In this document: piece by piece, positions 26,001-36,100 of the stretch | Layout of the letters: each line of letters begins with the position of its first letter | Numbering within the stretch: the first letter of the stretch is position 1 | Assembly: GCF_022458985.1 (NCBI RefSeq) | Contig: NC_061782.1 | Span: 8,635,672-8,699,671, forward strand | Source of the DNA: Mugil cephalus | Taxonomy: Eukaryota; Chordata; Actinopteri; Mugiliformes; Mugilidae | DNA: 64,000 nucleotides | Direction: 5' to 3' | Made by a program: the position numbers and the translations under genes | Notes under the pieces: generated by a model | The model's database searches: none | Seen by the model: the letters and a program-made list of their open reading frames with translations, nothing else | What the model was told of the DNA's origin: nothing

Positions 26001-28167
26001 TGATTTCGTAAGCAAACTGTTGAGCTGAAATCTCTAATCAGATTTTTTTCAGTTGGTTTAAACGGAGCCAGTGTTGTAGTTCGAAGACGTTTTCATACTT
26101 GAACTCTTGACACTGTCCAGAGAATTCAGTCATTGTCCAGAGTTTGCCCTTTCGCACATGCAGCAGACAACGGCACTCTGTTCTCACTGCGGAAATACTC
26201 TATTTGATTTCGGAGGGGGTTGAGCGTAGAGGAGGCAGGTTGATCCGTACATCAGCATACAAATTCGCTCGCCGCGAATTCTCTGGACAATTACCTGCTC
26301 TATCCACACATGGGCTCGACCTGACATTACACAGGCTTTGCACTAACTGGGGAATTGGCGGGATAAAGTGATTCCGACATTTGCGTTGTAACATACAACT
26401 CCTCCGGGTAATGGCTCGGGTCTGCGGTGAATGTGAGAGAACGGCTATAGAGGGCAGAGAATAGACCTCGGATTTACTTTTCACGAACGGTCAGTTGAAT
26501 ATCTGAGTGGGAGTGAATATTAAACCCATTAAAATACGTCCGTCAACTTGCAGAGCTTCTATCTGACTATTTATGAGCAGTGTTATTCAAAAGTTTAAGA
26601 TTTAGTCATTTTGTTGTAAAGCCGTTTCCACTCAGAGCTTGTGGCCACAGTCTAAACTATGATGAGGGTCATTAGGGTTTGCACACTGCTGAGAAAACCA
26701 ATAGACACAATCCAGACTTTATAATTTGCACAGTGGGTGTTAAAAGAGCTACTCACACAGATCATCCGTCATTTTATTTATAATTTAATTGGTTGAGGAT
26801 ACAAAAAAAATAAATGTATAACAGATATTTCAGATATGGGTTGTAGATTTCACAAGGCACCACAAAATAACTACTTTATATCTTATGAGGTAAAATAACA
26901 CAGTGGTACTGCAGTAGTAAATAATAATAACAACATCCCAACCAATATAAATTGTAGAAGTACTATTTACCCTAATTGAATTGAAAGGTCAACCTTTTCT
27001 CTGCTTACATAGACTAAACAAAACATAATGACTATCCCCAAAACAGCACCTTATGATGCTTGGTCAAGGGAAATCAGGCTCGGGATAACCGATGTTTTGA
27101 CATATCTGAAACGATCAGAGTGTGAATTATCATAATGAATCAATATGAATTGATTCTGCAGAGAACATTCAAGTTAAATCCAACTAAGAGCAAAAATAAC
27201 CTTTTTTTGGCTTTTTCTACCTTTATTTAATAGAGCAGAAGACATGCAGCGAGGCGCGTAGAAACGAACCTGGGAACTCCAGCCTCAGATTATGGGACGC
27301 CCCCTCAACCAAGACGCCCTACAGTGCATCCGCCTTTTGACATCCTTAACTAAGGAAGGGCACAAACCGCTGAAAACTAGGTTTTGATAGAGAACGAACT
27401 CTCTTTCCTCATTAATATGATGATTTATACCGATAACAAGGCAGCACCCACTTTATTGGAAAAGCGTCCTTGAGATGCCATTAAGCCAGACAGAGGAGAG
27501 TCCTCAACTTTAAAGAGGTTTCTATGGTAAAAAGTCAAACATGAAATACTGTCAAATGTGAAACCAGCATTTGTCCATCAGTCCCAGACTCAGACTCTCT
27601 CCTATCGCTCTCTTGGAGCCATCATGATAATGTTCTCTCAAAGGTTTTTGAGCGCTCATCTTCTTTTTGAGCTCATCGTCCATGAAACCCTGTTAGCTGT
27701 TTGACATATTCATATTTGCAGTAAAGACACCGGGAGCTGCTAAGAACTTATATTCCTCGTAGCAGGAAATGTTAATCAAGCCAGAATACACTCGCTAGCC
27801 TCACAACCCATAATGCATCTCTCTTTCTAGGAGAACGTGTTACGCACTCTTCATTACAAAGAAACATCTGACGGTGAGAACAGGCATTTGTCTAGACCTT
27901 GGATTTAAACCGAACCTCATCTTTTTTGCTGCCATGTTCCAGGGTGACTTACAGGATGTAAACAGGCCAGCGCTCTGTGTATTTATATCACTTGAATCAG
28001 TGATATTTGATGGCTCTTGATGACATTTCAGCTTCATGATGGTCTAACTACTTCTCTTCCACAAACCTGCAGACACAGTTTAAAAAAGGCTCACCCGGCA
28101 GTTGTAGCAGATACTTGTAGGGCTCCAGCAAAATTCGGTCAGAGGTGCTCTCTGAGTCGGCGTCCAT
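17026..28167 (-). CDS. ggps1: Geranylgeranyl diphosphate synthase 1 (3 coding exons)
   Basis: Coding exons on the minus strand are 28167-28095, 24731-24661 and 17820-17026 (stop TAA 17028-17026), with GT-AG introns at phases 1 and 0, giving 312 residues (human 300). The enzyme condenses farnesyl and isopentenyl diphosphate to geranylgeranyl diphosphate for Rab/Rho prenylation; the family is cytosolic and oligomeric. Visible: RILLEPYKYLLQLPG at about 11-25; KQVRTKLAQAFNHWL in exon 2; first Asp-rich motif DDIED (65-69) in SLLIDDIEDNSKLRRG; WRDTYTCPTEQEY; KTGGLFGLAVGLMQLFSD; second Asp-rich site RDDYAN (about 188-193); and EYSENKSFCEDLTEGKFSFP, typical of animal type III synthases. The start at 28167 precedes the conserved RILLEPYKYL. 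Its last exon carries about 85% of the protein. The C-terminal tail differs from human, which is usual. Confidence 0.95.
17912..18072 (+). repeat. Old dispersed teleost repeat with tRNA-like boxes
   Basis: Has a box A-like TGGTCTAGTGG (17917-17927) and a box B-like GGTTTGAACCC (17948-17958). It ends with a segment resembling the common fish repeat word CTGGAATAGGCTCC near 18039. The box spacing is too short for a working tRNA. I recognise the pattern from a very common fish repeat but cannot give a family name. Confidence 0.55.
20266..20658 (+). mobile_element. Tc1-like relic with both terminal inverted repeats
   Basis: The left end TACACACTGATCAGG runs on into AACATTATGACCAC; the right end GTGGTTTTAATGTTATAG leads into CGGTGTA, its approximate inverse. 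It starts and ends in TA, the Tc1/mariner target. Interior pieces such as TTGACTTGGCCTCCAAATTC belong to the DDE part of the full fish element, so this is an internally deleted or rearranged copy. (TGGTC)n at about 20589-20613 is a small expansion inside it. Confidence 0.7.
24975..25212 (+). mobile_element. LINE 3' end (L2/CR1-like)
   Basis: The sequence ends CTTGAAAGGCGCTATATAAA followed by a (TTA)n tail, a signature of L2/CR1-type LINE 3' ends in fish; ACCCATTTGTTTCCGCAGGC upstream fits the same tail. It is a 5'-truncated fragment only. The left boundary is approximate. Confidence 0.5.
25213..25640 (+). mobile_element. Tc1-like relic (second copy, interrupted)
   Basis: The left end CAATCAGGCATAACATTG continues GTGACCACC, as in the other copies. 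An internal piece of the same family (near 25545-25620, TTTAGGTAGACTTGG and GGTGGGTGGTGCACG) follows after about 240 bp of unrelated-looking sequence. No right terminal repeat is seen. Confidence 0.5.
27201..27335 (-). repeat. Dispersed teleost repeat with tRNA-like end
   Basis: Reads GGCTTTTTCTACCTTTATTT, GACATGCAGCGAGG, then GAACCTGGGAACTCC and GGGACGCCCCCTCAACCAAG. This resembles a very common fish repeat ending in a tRNA-like module. A related copy lies at 51936-52060. Family name not determined. Confidence 0.45.
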
Positions 28168-28192
28168 CGCTTCGAGTGTACACAGATTTCTA
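28168..28192 (-). other. ggps1: GGPS1 5'UTR part of first coding exon
   Basis: On the minus strand the acceptor GTCTTCCAG ends at 28193, so 25 nt of leader precede the ATG at 28167. A pyrimidine tract lies just upstream of the acceptor. This shows that at least one noncoding exon lies further upstream. Confidence 0.6.
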
Positions 28193-28439
28193 CTGGAAGA
28201 CAGACAACAGACAAAAAAAGAAAAGAAGAATTGAAAACGGTGCACAAACGGAAATTTAGATGAGCAAGAAACCACAATCTGATGTGGTTTGATGTGCATA
28301 AATACGCTGGGTTGTGTAGCCTCAGAAGCTTTCGCAGCAAAAGATATAAATAAAAAGATACAAGGGAAACCAGCTTTGAACTATGGTTTTAAAATATTTC
28401 TTTTTAATTGAGTAATTCACATGTGGCATCTTACCAGTG

Positions 28440-28474
<35 letters not shown>

Positions 28475-29943
28475 ATGGATGTTTTGATACTTTCTTCTAG
28501 TTTTTAAGGATTAATCTCTCAAAAGTCGGGACATAAAATTTGCTGTTTTTGTTGAAATTATAAGTAAAAACACATTTGTCTGATTAATAGACAAACCTGA
28601 AATGCAACAGATGATTATAAAGAACAAGCAGTAAACATTTAACCAAGCTGTGGTCTTTATTTATAGTCTGAAACTTCTCACCCTAAAGTGAGACATTACT
28701 ACTTTAGAGATTAGATAATATAAGAGATTACAAGTGCCTTTTTCAATCTGATATAGCAGAAACCTCAAGACACAAAAAATCACTGGATCTAGTGAGTTTA
28801 TTTTAGGTGCCGACAGAAGAAAGTGATAATATTGAGCAGAAAGAAGATGCGAGGATTTGTGCACATCTGGTGGGTCTTTTCGACTTGCATCCAAAATGTC
28901 TCTGTTCAAAATGCTCTTGACTGACAGATTGGGGAACAAGAGTTGTGTAGACAGGAACTTAGTACAAGAAACCACAGAAAGGATTGCGTCGACCTGACAG
29001 GAACAATGTCAGACACTAGGACTATATTGTGCAGCTGATGCCAGGCACGTAGAGCGCCAGTCAAAAGGTTTCATCATTTTCTACATTGTAAAATAATATT
29101 AAATACATCAAAACAATGGAGGGACATATGTGGATTAATGTAGTAAACAAAAAATGTTAAAAAACAAAAAACAAAACAAAAAATGACTGGTAGCGTATCT
29201 GTAAATTGTTTAACAGCACAATACAACACAGCACATTATCACTTAAGAATAACGGCGACAGCAAATGCAGTGAGAATTCAAAACAAGGGTCCATTGTGAG
29301 GCTGCACATTCAAAACGCTCGCCCTCATCTAATGCCAGGCGCATGTGCAGAGCCATGAAATCTCCCAAGTGTGATCACACAGGCCACAAGACTGAATGAG
29401 TTCAAACAGTTACTTCATTGGTGAGTCACGGAAACTGCTGAGGAACGATAGAGCAACAAAGGGGCTGGCTGTTTGTGACAGCTGATGATCATACACTCAC
29501 GTTCTCTCCAAAATATTCTTAAGAGAACTAAATTCTACTGTTATGTGTATATGAGCTAAGTTTATATTTCAGGTCTGTTTTTTTTAGTTATACATCGATA
29601 CTTATATTTTTACCCTGTGTGGTATTTGTTTATTATTATTATTATTTATTTTTACTACTGGTTGCAGGCACATTGTACTATGTATAACTGTCTATATGAT
29701 AAATAAAACCTAATAAAATAATAGATAAAATTGTATCTATAAAGTGAGTGTGCAGTGAAATAAATCAATCTATAAAGTTCCTATTTAGTTGTACATCAAA
29801 TTCACTTTAAAATATAATGACTTCAGTTCAGTTATTTCTATTCCATATTAGTTACAGATAATAAACACTTTTTTAAATAACACATAAACAGACTGCAATG
29901 CTGTTGTGACATTTGGTGAATGATGTGGTGTAACTCCACCCAC
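28193..29943 (-). other. GGPS1 5' intron (provisional)
   Basis: Between the first coding exon and the candidate noncoding exon near 30 kb. It holds a 31-A run and AT-rich sequence; no coding exon is recognised. Confidence 0.45.
28442..28472. repeat. poly-A tract (31 A)
   Basis: Uninterrupted A run inside the GGPS1 5' intron. No retroelement body is recognised upstream. Confidence 0.9.
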
Positions 29944-30060
29944 CTTGGCTGCAGACTGTCAGTGTGCTGAGTAGCCGGTCCTGGGTTCCGGTTAGCCGGG
30001 CTGCTAGTTAGCTTGAGCTAACGGGTTATCATAAACGCGCCGGTACACCACCGATGAGTA
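29944..30060 (-). other. ggps1: Candidate GGPS1 noncoding exon 1
   Basis: On the minus strand CAAG|GTGGGT at 29944/29943 is a strong splice donor, preceded by CpG-richer sequence leading back to the shared promoter. This is the best candidate for the leader exon that must join the acceptor at 28193. The 5' boundary is a guess. Confidence 0.35.
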
Positions 30061-30296
30061 TTTCTTACTTTCTTTTTTCAAATTAAAATCTCCCCCCATT
30101 CCACATTGGTCGAGCGAGGCACACGAAGTGAGCGTCACGGCCACACTTTCATATCATTTCAGGTCGGTGTGTCGCTGGCTAAGTCATCTGATGCTATGCT
30201 ACGCTAGCGAAACTGTTCCTGCGGACGCTTTTATAGACACTTTACAGCACAAGCAAAGTGTGATGAGCTACATATATATGCGTCGGCTGAGTTACA

Positions 30297-30306
30297 GCGC
30301 ATGCGC
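30297..30306. promoter_or_regulatory. NRF1-like site
   Basis: GCGCATGCGC followed by A, the palindromic core of the NRF1 consensus, within the divergent promoter. Confidence 0.55.
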
Positions 30307-30460
30307 ACAGTAGCCTTGTAACGTGAGGTCGGTGCCTCACATTAATGTGTGTTGCAGTTATATTTCTACAATGCCCGGTAGAAGCGCCCTTCCTGACAGA
30401 ACATTGGAAAAACTCTCTCGGGCTGTTCCCTAACACATATCGAACGCATAAAGGGCTTTC

Positions 30461-30478
30461 CAATCTGGGGGTTGTAGT
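30461..30478 (-). promoter_or_regulatory. ZNF143/STAF-like site
   Basis: On the minus strand, ACTACAACCCCCAGATTG matches the first part of the ZNF143 consensus (ACTACAAYTCCCAG) with one mismatch in the core. It sits between the two divergent genes. Confidence 0.5.
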
Positions 30479-30679
30479 TTTTGCGTGTTTTTTTTTCTCT
30501 GTATTGTACCAACCGCCCAGTAGGATCCGTTGGTACACTTTACAATGGATATTTTTCTCCAGGAGCAGCCAATCACATGCTGCTAAGGCGTTTCAATTTG
30601 TCACATCAGCCAATGGGCGTGCGTTATTTTGTGAGGGGGCGGGACTAAGGCGGCCGTCAATCATTGTCAGGAGGCGGAG

Positions 30680-30907
30680 GGGAGGGGATCGTAGAAAGAG
30701 CTAGGCTCAGGCTAGAGAGGAGCTACTCAACAAGGCAAACAGCAGCTCTGCGCGAAGACGAGTTTTACCCATCCGCATCCAACATCACCAACGGGGGCCA
30801 ACGGACGACGTTTAAAACCTGTCAGATTTTCTTTACATAAATGTTCCTATGGATTGCTAATACACTTTCGTCGAAAAACACAAGTGTTTCTCAACTTGAC
30901 GGCATAG
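30680..30907 (+). other. arid4b: ARID4B noncoding exon 1
   Basis: GC-rich leader ending at the strong donor ATAG|GTAAGC (30908). It would join the exon starting at 33137, which carries the start codon. The 5' edge is unknown. It contains an ATG at 30841 whose reading frame continues across the splice (see the upstream ORF entry). A second possible donor, ACAG|GTAAAT near 31406, could mark an alternative leader. Confidence 0.5.
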
Positions 30908-31887
30908 GTAAGCCTGCTTTTGTTCGACAGAGCCATCGCTATTTTGGAGATTTCACTAGCTTCGCTACCAAGCCAACCTTGACGTTAGCTAACTTGTTAA
31001 CTAAATGCTGTGTTTATGTGGATCTGGGGGGGAGTTGGAAGGGGATGGGGGGGGGGGATATGAATGAATGTGGCGACCGGACGGCAAAAAGCTGACGACA
31101 GATAATGCAGGGGGGGGGGAGAAGAAGAAAAAAAAAAACAAAAAAAAACTTGGGTCAGCTCGATAACAAAGTTATGCTGTAGCCAGCCAAAATGAAGCTG
31201 GTGTGCACAGTGAAAGGTTACGCTGCTCCCGACGTTGGATAGTTTCAAGTGTTGTTGTGTTTTGAGGCTGTCGTCGAGCGGCGCCTGTCATGGTTGTGTC
31301 CCCGACACCCCTCAAAAGTGATATTACGACCAAACAGTCGGGCGACTTGTGTCCGCTGCGGGGATGTTATTTCGTCGAGCTGCCACCGAGCCGTGTAGTT
31401 TAACAGGTAAATTGCGTTGTCAGGCTTTTCTTTTGTGCCACTAGTGTCGCTAGCTTCTCACGACAGACTTGCTCGGAGGGGACCAGATGGGGCTACCTCG
31501 TACCGAGGAAACTCGTCCGATTCATCAGCAGAGGATATGAAAGCAGATCAGAGGTGGACTATTTTCCTCTGCTGGAGAGGACTTGTGTCTGTGTCTGTGT
31601 GCGGTGTTGTGTTTGCGTGGAGCAGTATTGCACATTCCCGTAGCTGGCAACGTCGCCTGCTTTAATAAACTGACTCATTTAAGTGGAGGGGGTTTAAATG
31701 GGCTTTAGCTCGAGACTCGGGCTGTGCAGTCACTCACTTGCAAGATTGTCTGGGGCGGATGACATTGTATCCTCCGCGATCATTCAGCGAGACCATGAGC
31801 TACAAACGAGGGCTGCGACCTTGGCTCCTGTTATAACAATAAAATATTAGAGAGAGGGGAATTAACGATGCGTTGCTGCAAGTCTCT

Positions 31888-31905
31888 CCCCCCCCCCCCC
31901 CCCCC
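31888..31905. repeat. poly-C tract (18 C)
   Basis: Uninterrupted C run in ARID4B intron 1. Confidence 0.85.
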
Positions 31906-32055
31906 TCTCTTCCCGAGCTTGACCTTGTTGCGAACCGATTCTTGTTTCTTTGTCAGAAGCAAAACCTCACTCATCGTTTAGTCGGTGAACAGTCAGCGAA
32001 ATGCCAGACCAGTCGAGAAAGACTCTACGTTTCTCCAGGAAAGAAAGTCGCTTTA

Positions 32056-32080
32056 AAAAAAAAAAAAAAAAAAAAAAAAA
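32056..32080. repeat. poly-A tract (25 A)
   Basis: Uninterrupted A run in ARID4B intron 1. Confidence 0.85.
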
Positions 32081-33179
32081 TCATGCCGCACCGCCGATCC
32101 ACACTTTTGATCAACTAATTTGTTAAAATGTCACTGCGACTTTTTATCGTGACATTTCTATACAGATCTGGGTAGGCTGCCTGTCCGAGTGTATTCTGCA
32201 GAGATCAGCGCACAGAGAGAGACGAGGCAGAGGAGCAAAAACGAAAATGAACGGCCTCGGAGCGGTTTTCCTGTTTAAAAAACAAAAAAATTACAAATAA
32301 ATAATAAATCCCCAGGAGATTCGTGTCACTGAGGGAAATGGATCTGACACTTGCAGGTGAATCGCGACCGCCCGATCGCGTAATTTCCAGCGTTTGTGCG
32401 CTGAAGTGCACTCCTCTTTAGCCGACTGTCAGCTACAGAAATGGCGTCACCCTCTGCTGTAGTGTTGTGTTGCTATAGTCAGTGCAGTGCAGACACCACG
32501 CTGCCGTACTCGGGAGAGCCGAGATACCGTCTACTGCTTCATCTCAGACGGCTACATTATCCATGCAATCTGTGCAGGCAGACACAGGAAGTCGTCTCCT
32601 TTTTTTTTTTTTTTTTTGTTTTGCCAGCGGCTCGCTACTTTTGTGTGTTTTCCTTTTTCCTCGCCCTTCCTTCGTGCTATGCTACAGCCACAATCCAAGT
32701 GAGACTGGTGACTGACAACACAGTGCACTGGGCATTACATAAACGGCTTTGAGGGCTCTGCGAATGAGAGTGATCAGCCTGCCACGGGTTACTTTGCAGC
32801 ACAGATATTTTTGGGGACTCGGAAAGCTCAGTCTCACACACACATTCATACACTCCTCTTCATACAAATCAGTTGCAGTTTTAATCCAGGATGTAGAAGC
32901 GGTTTCTGTGCAAGGATTGTCCAGACGGTGTGTGTTCTTCAAAGCCATCATGTAAAGTGTGTGTCTACCGCCCTGCTTTTCTCTTTTCTCTTCTCTTTTT
33001 TTTTTTCGTGGCATCATCCAGCAGTGTAGCAGAAGAAGTGATGTCATCATAACATAATCGTGTCTTGTTGTGGCAGACTGAAGTTGGCACTCTCTGTTAA
33101 TGCTTTACGGTGTTTTTTCCCCTCCTCTGTTTTCAGCCTCCGATTCTTTGCACTGGTCGCCTAGAGGACTCATAGAGAG

Positions 33180-36100
33180 ATGAAGGTATGTTCATTCATT
33201 TTTCTTGCATGTGTTGAGTGGGAAAACCCTGTTAGCTCTCTACTACTGCTGCTGCGGCTCAGTCTCATTCAGCTCTTATGTAAACTTGCCGTAACTGGGG
33301 GTATTTAAACACAAACTGTTAAATGTGCTCCATTGTTTTACTCTCACGAGTGAAGCTAATGCGTATTACATCTAAATGTTAGCCTTGTGCAAACACCACG
33401 TCTTGGACAAAGGCCAAAGTGATACCTGTGTTTGATATGCATGATGTTGGGTTTCTCGTGGCTTCAGCCATATTTGCAAACACAAATTTGGAAGTTTAAT
33501 TTTGATGTTGCTCTTTGTTATTATTGAATTAAATGCCAAGATGGGGTGGCGTCTAAAGGTGTGGCTAATGTATTTATGCGAAGATAACAGAGGAGATGAG
33601 CCATGGAATGTATGTTAGATTCAAATGCACAAGTGTTGTTTTTTCCTCCTGTCGTATTGAAATAGAAAAAGTCTCAGCTGCCATTGTTTGGGAAATATAA
33701 TATGATGTGGGCTATTTAATGTTTTCCTATAGTTGCAATGAATCGCTGTTGTGGCTGTTGTTATGCCTACAGGGTTTTGTGTCTTAAAGTTGTGATTTGT
33801 TGCCATGTGAGCCATGCATAGCGTCAACACACAGAAGCTTTGACAAGAGGCAGTATCTTCAGTCTTGATTTTTTTTGGGGAGGGGGTATAACTTTATGTG
33901 TAGCAGCATGATAGAACAGAGTTGGTGGTGGACGTAATAAAAGCTGCTCTGGTGATGATTTGTCAGCTGTCGCTGTGCCCCTAATGGTGTCGTGCTTAAT
34001 GTGGTTAATCAGCGTTTACCAGCACCGACTAATAGACATGTCAACAGTCTACCAACACGTCCAATATGAAAAGAATCATGTTGAAAATAGTTGGTTCTAC
34101 TTTTCATTTGGTATGAGGTACTCGTTTTCATCTGATGTGTCACTTTACTTTATTTCTACTCACGAATCCTTTCTGTTGCCCTGCGCTCGTACTTGTCCAA
34201 CAAATAGTAGTGATCTGAACTACTGAAGCGATTGTGGTTGTAATGAATAGTTTGCGTCACTGTCGTGACATTTGAATGAACAACGGAGGTTTAGTAGCCA
34301 TCACTTAATTCCCATCTCTGAGCTTGCCTGTATAATTATCTACAAGTCTATTTGAATAAAGCTTAATATGTGAAATTCATTTAACATCTTTCTGCTACTG
34401 CCTGTGACCATTTTGCAGCAGGTTTCTATTAGTTGGTAATTACGCTTACATTTCCTTATTAATGTAACCGCTGAAAGGAGCAGTGTTTCACATGACGCTT
34501 TCAGTTTAATGTTGAAGCATTTGTTGTTTGCATAGTGCTCCGAGTCGCCTGGCTCCATTGGCGCTGGAGGAGTACTCTCTTACTTTATCCACTATGTGTA
34601 GGAGCATCTGCTCAATGACGGAACTGTAAATTGCTCTAACTAGGACAATTTTTCATTATGCTCACTTAGCATTTCATGTCACTTAAGTTCATGGTCCTTT
34701 GTTCATCAGCTGCAGCTGCACACTCTGCAGCTGCATGCTGGATGAAGTGCTCTTAACATTAGACGTTCTACAGGAAGATAAATGTAGTGGAAATTAGTTT
34801 AATTCTTAATAGCATCCTATCAGTAACTTTGTTATTAAGCGCATCTTGACTTAAACTGGAAAAAAAATTATAACCATGGTAACCTGGTTGTATAAATAAG
34901 TAGAGTGTCTTGCATAATGGAGTAGTGTACAGGCATGCAACCATATGCTTTAAGACTATAAGAAAGTATAATTTATATAAATGCACAAGAGGGGACTTTA
35001 CACAACAACAATCAAAGGGTTTCGACTTACTTGACTATTTCTCAGTCTGGGCGGAAAAACGTTGAATGTCCTCTGATAGTGGCGCCTTCTCTGGTTTAAA
35101 GTAATAATAATAATTAGTAATCATGGCCATAGTGTCACTATGAGGAAATGTAGGATTTATGATGCCTTTAGCTTTTGTATCCATTATGACTATTTTGTCT
35201 AGTACTATTTTGCCAATATAGACATTTAATTGTAGTTTTTAGTCCGGAGTTACCCTGTGGCATGAAAACGGTTAATGTGAAAATTGCTTTGTTGGGAAAG
35301 TGAAACGTATTTAGTCGTTCCTGCATTTAGGTGAGCTGCCATAGTGACGGTTAATAGCATGTGTTGCTGTGGTTATTTGGTAATTATTTATTCCTTTGGG
35401 AAGAGGCCCTTATCAGGTGGTATGGGCTGCCTAATTTATCCTTTGTAGGAGCCTAAAAATTGCTCGGCGAATAATTATTCACTAGTATGTTAATGCAATT
35501 ATCTGTAGAGCTTTAAAGCACAATATTAAAGGTGATGATAGGGGATGTCCTTATAGCTCGTCTGGTGCCTCTCAAACTGAGCTTGTACTTTTACCACACG
35601 GTCTGTGGCTTGAGTTCAGCCAGTGCCCTTTGCTTGTACGTCCCCCTCCCCAACACACCACATTACTTCCTGTTTCTCTTCACCTGCAACTAAAACTATT
35701 GATGCCTGAAGTTAACATTGACCATCTTATTATTAGGCAATGTTCTGCTGGAAAACCTTGACTCCTTGCATTCCCATGAAATTTATTATCTAAACATCGG
35801 AGATCGTGTGCAGTTTTTACAGCGCGCCATCGTTCCATAAAACTGCTCTGAAATCGGATCAATGAGCACTACAATGAGCCTAAGGCTTTATACTGGCCTC
35901 CAAACTTCCCCAATCCCGATCCAGTTGAGTATTTGTGGGTTGTGCAGCTGCAAATCCACTCCAGAGAGGACTCAACGTGAAAGGGGGGATATATATGTAT
36001 GTGATATTTTAAGTGAGCATGGATGTCATTACGTTTGTTAATCTGCTGGTTATAGATTTTGCTTGGTCTGCGTCTTGATGTTGAAGCCATTTGCTAGAAC

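Larger units (their letters stand above)
24732..28094 (-). other. GGPS1 intron between coding exons 1 and 2
   Basis: A 3.4 kb intron (minus-strand donor GTGAGC, acceptor CTGCAG). It contains an L2-like LINE tail, a Tc1-like relic and a tRNA-like dispersed repeat. The remainder, including 25760-27190 and 27340-28090, shows nothing I recognise. Confidence 0.7.
30050..30690. promoter_or_regulatory. Divergent GGPS1 / ARID4B promoter
   Basis: GGPS1 runs left and ARID4B runs right from this interval, as in human, where the pair is head to head. It contains an inverted CCAAT (30105-30109), CCAAT boxes at 30569-30573 and 30610-30614, an NRF1-like palindrome (30297-30306) and a ZNF143-like site (30461-30478), followed by GC-rich sequence. 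No TATA box is placed convincingly. Confidence 0.6.
30908..33136 (+). other. ARID4B intron 1
   Basis: GC-rich at its left end, then mixed. It contains G runs near 31049-31118, an 18-C run, a 25-A run and a T run (32601-32617). No coding exon is recognised. The start may contain regulatory sequence. Confidence 0.5.
30841..33183 (+). other. Spliced upstream ORF ending on the ARID4B start codon
   Basis: If exon 30680-30907 is spliced to 33137-33185, the ATG at 30841 opens 37 codons closed by TGA at 33181-33183. That stop overlaps the main ATG (33180-33182) as ATGA. The frame is exact across the predicted junction (22 codons plus one base, then two bases). Confidence 0.4.
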
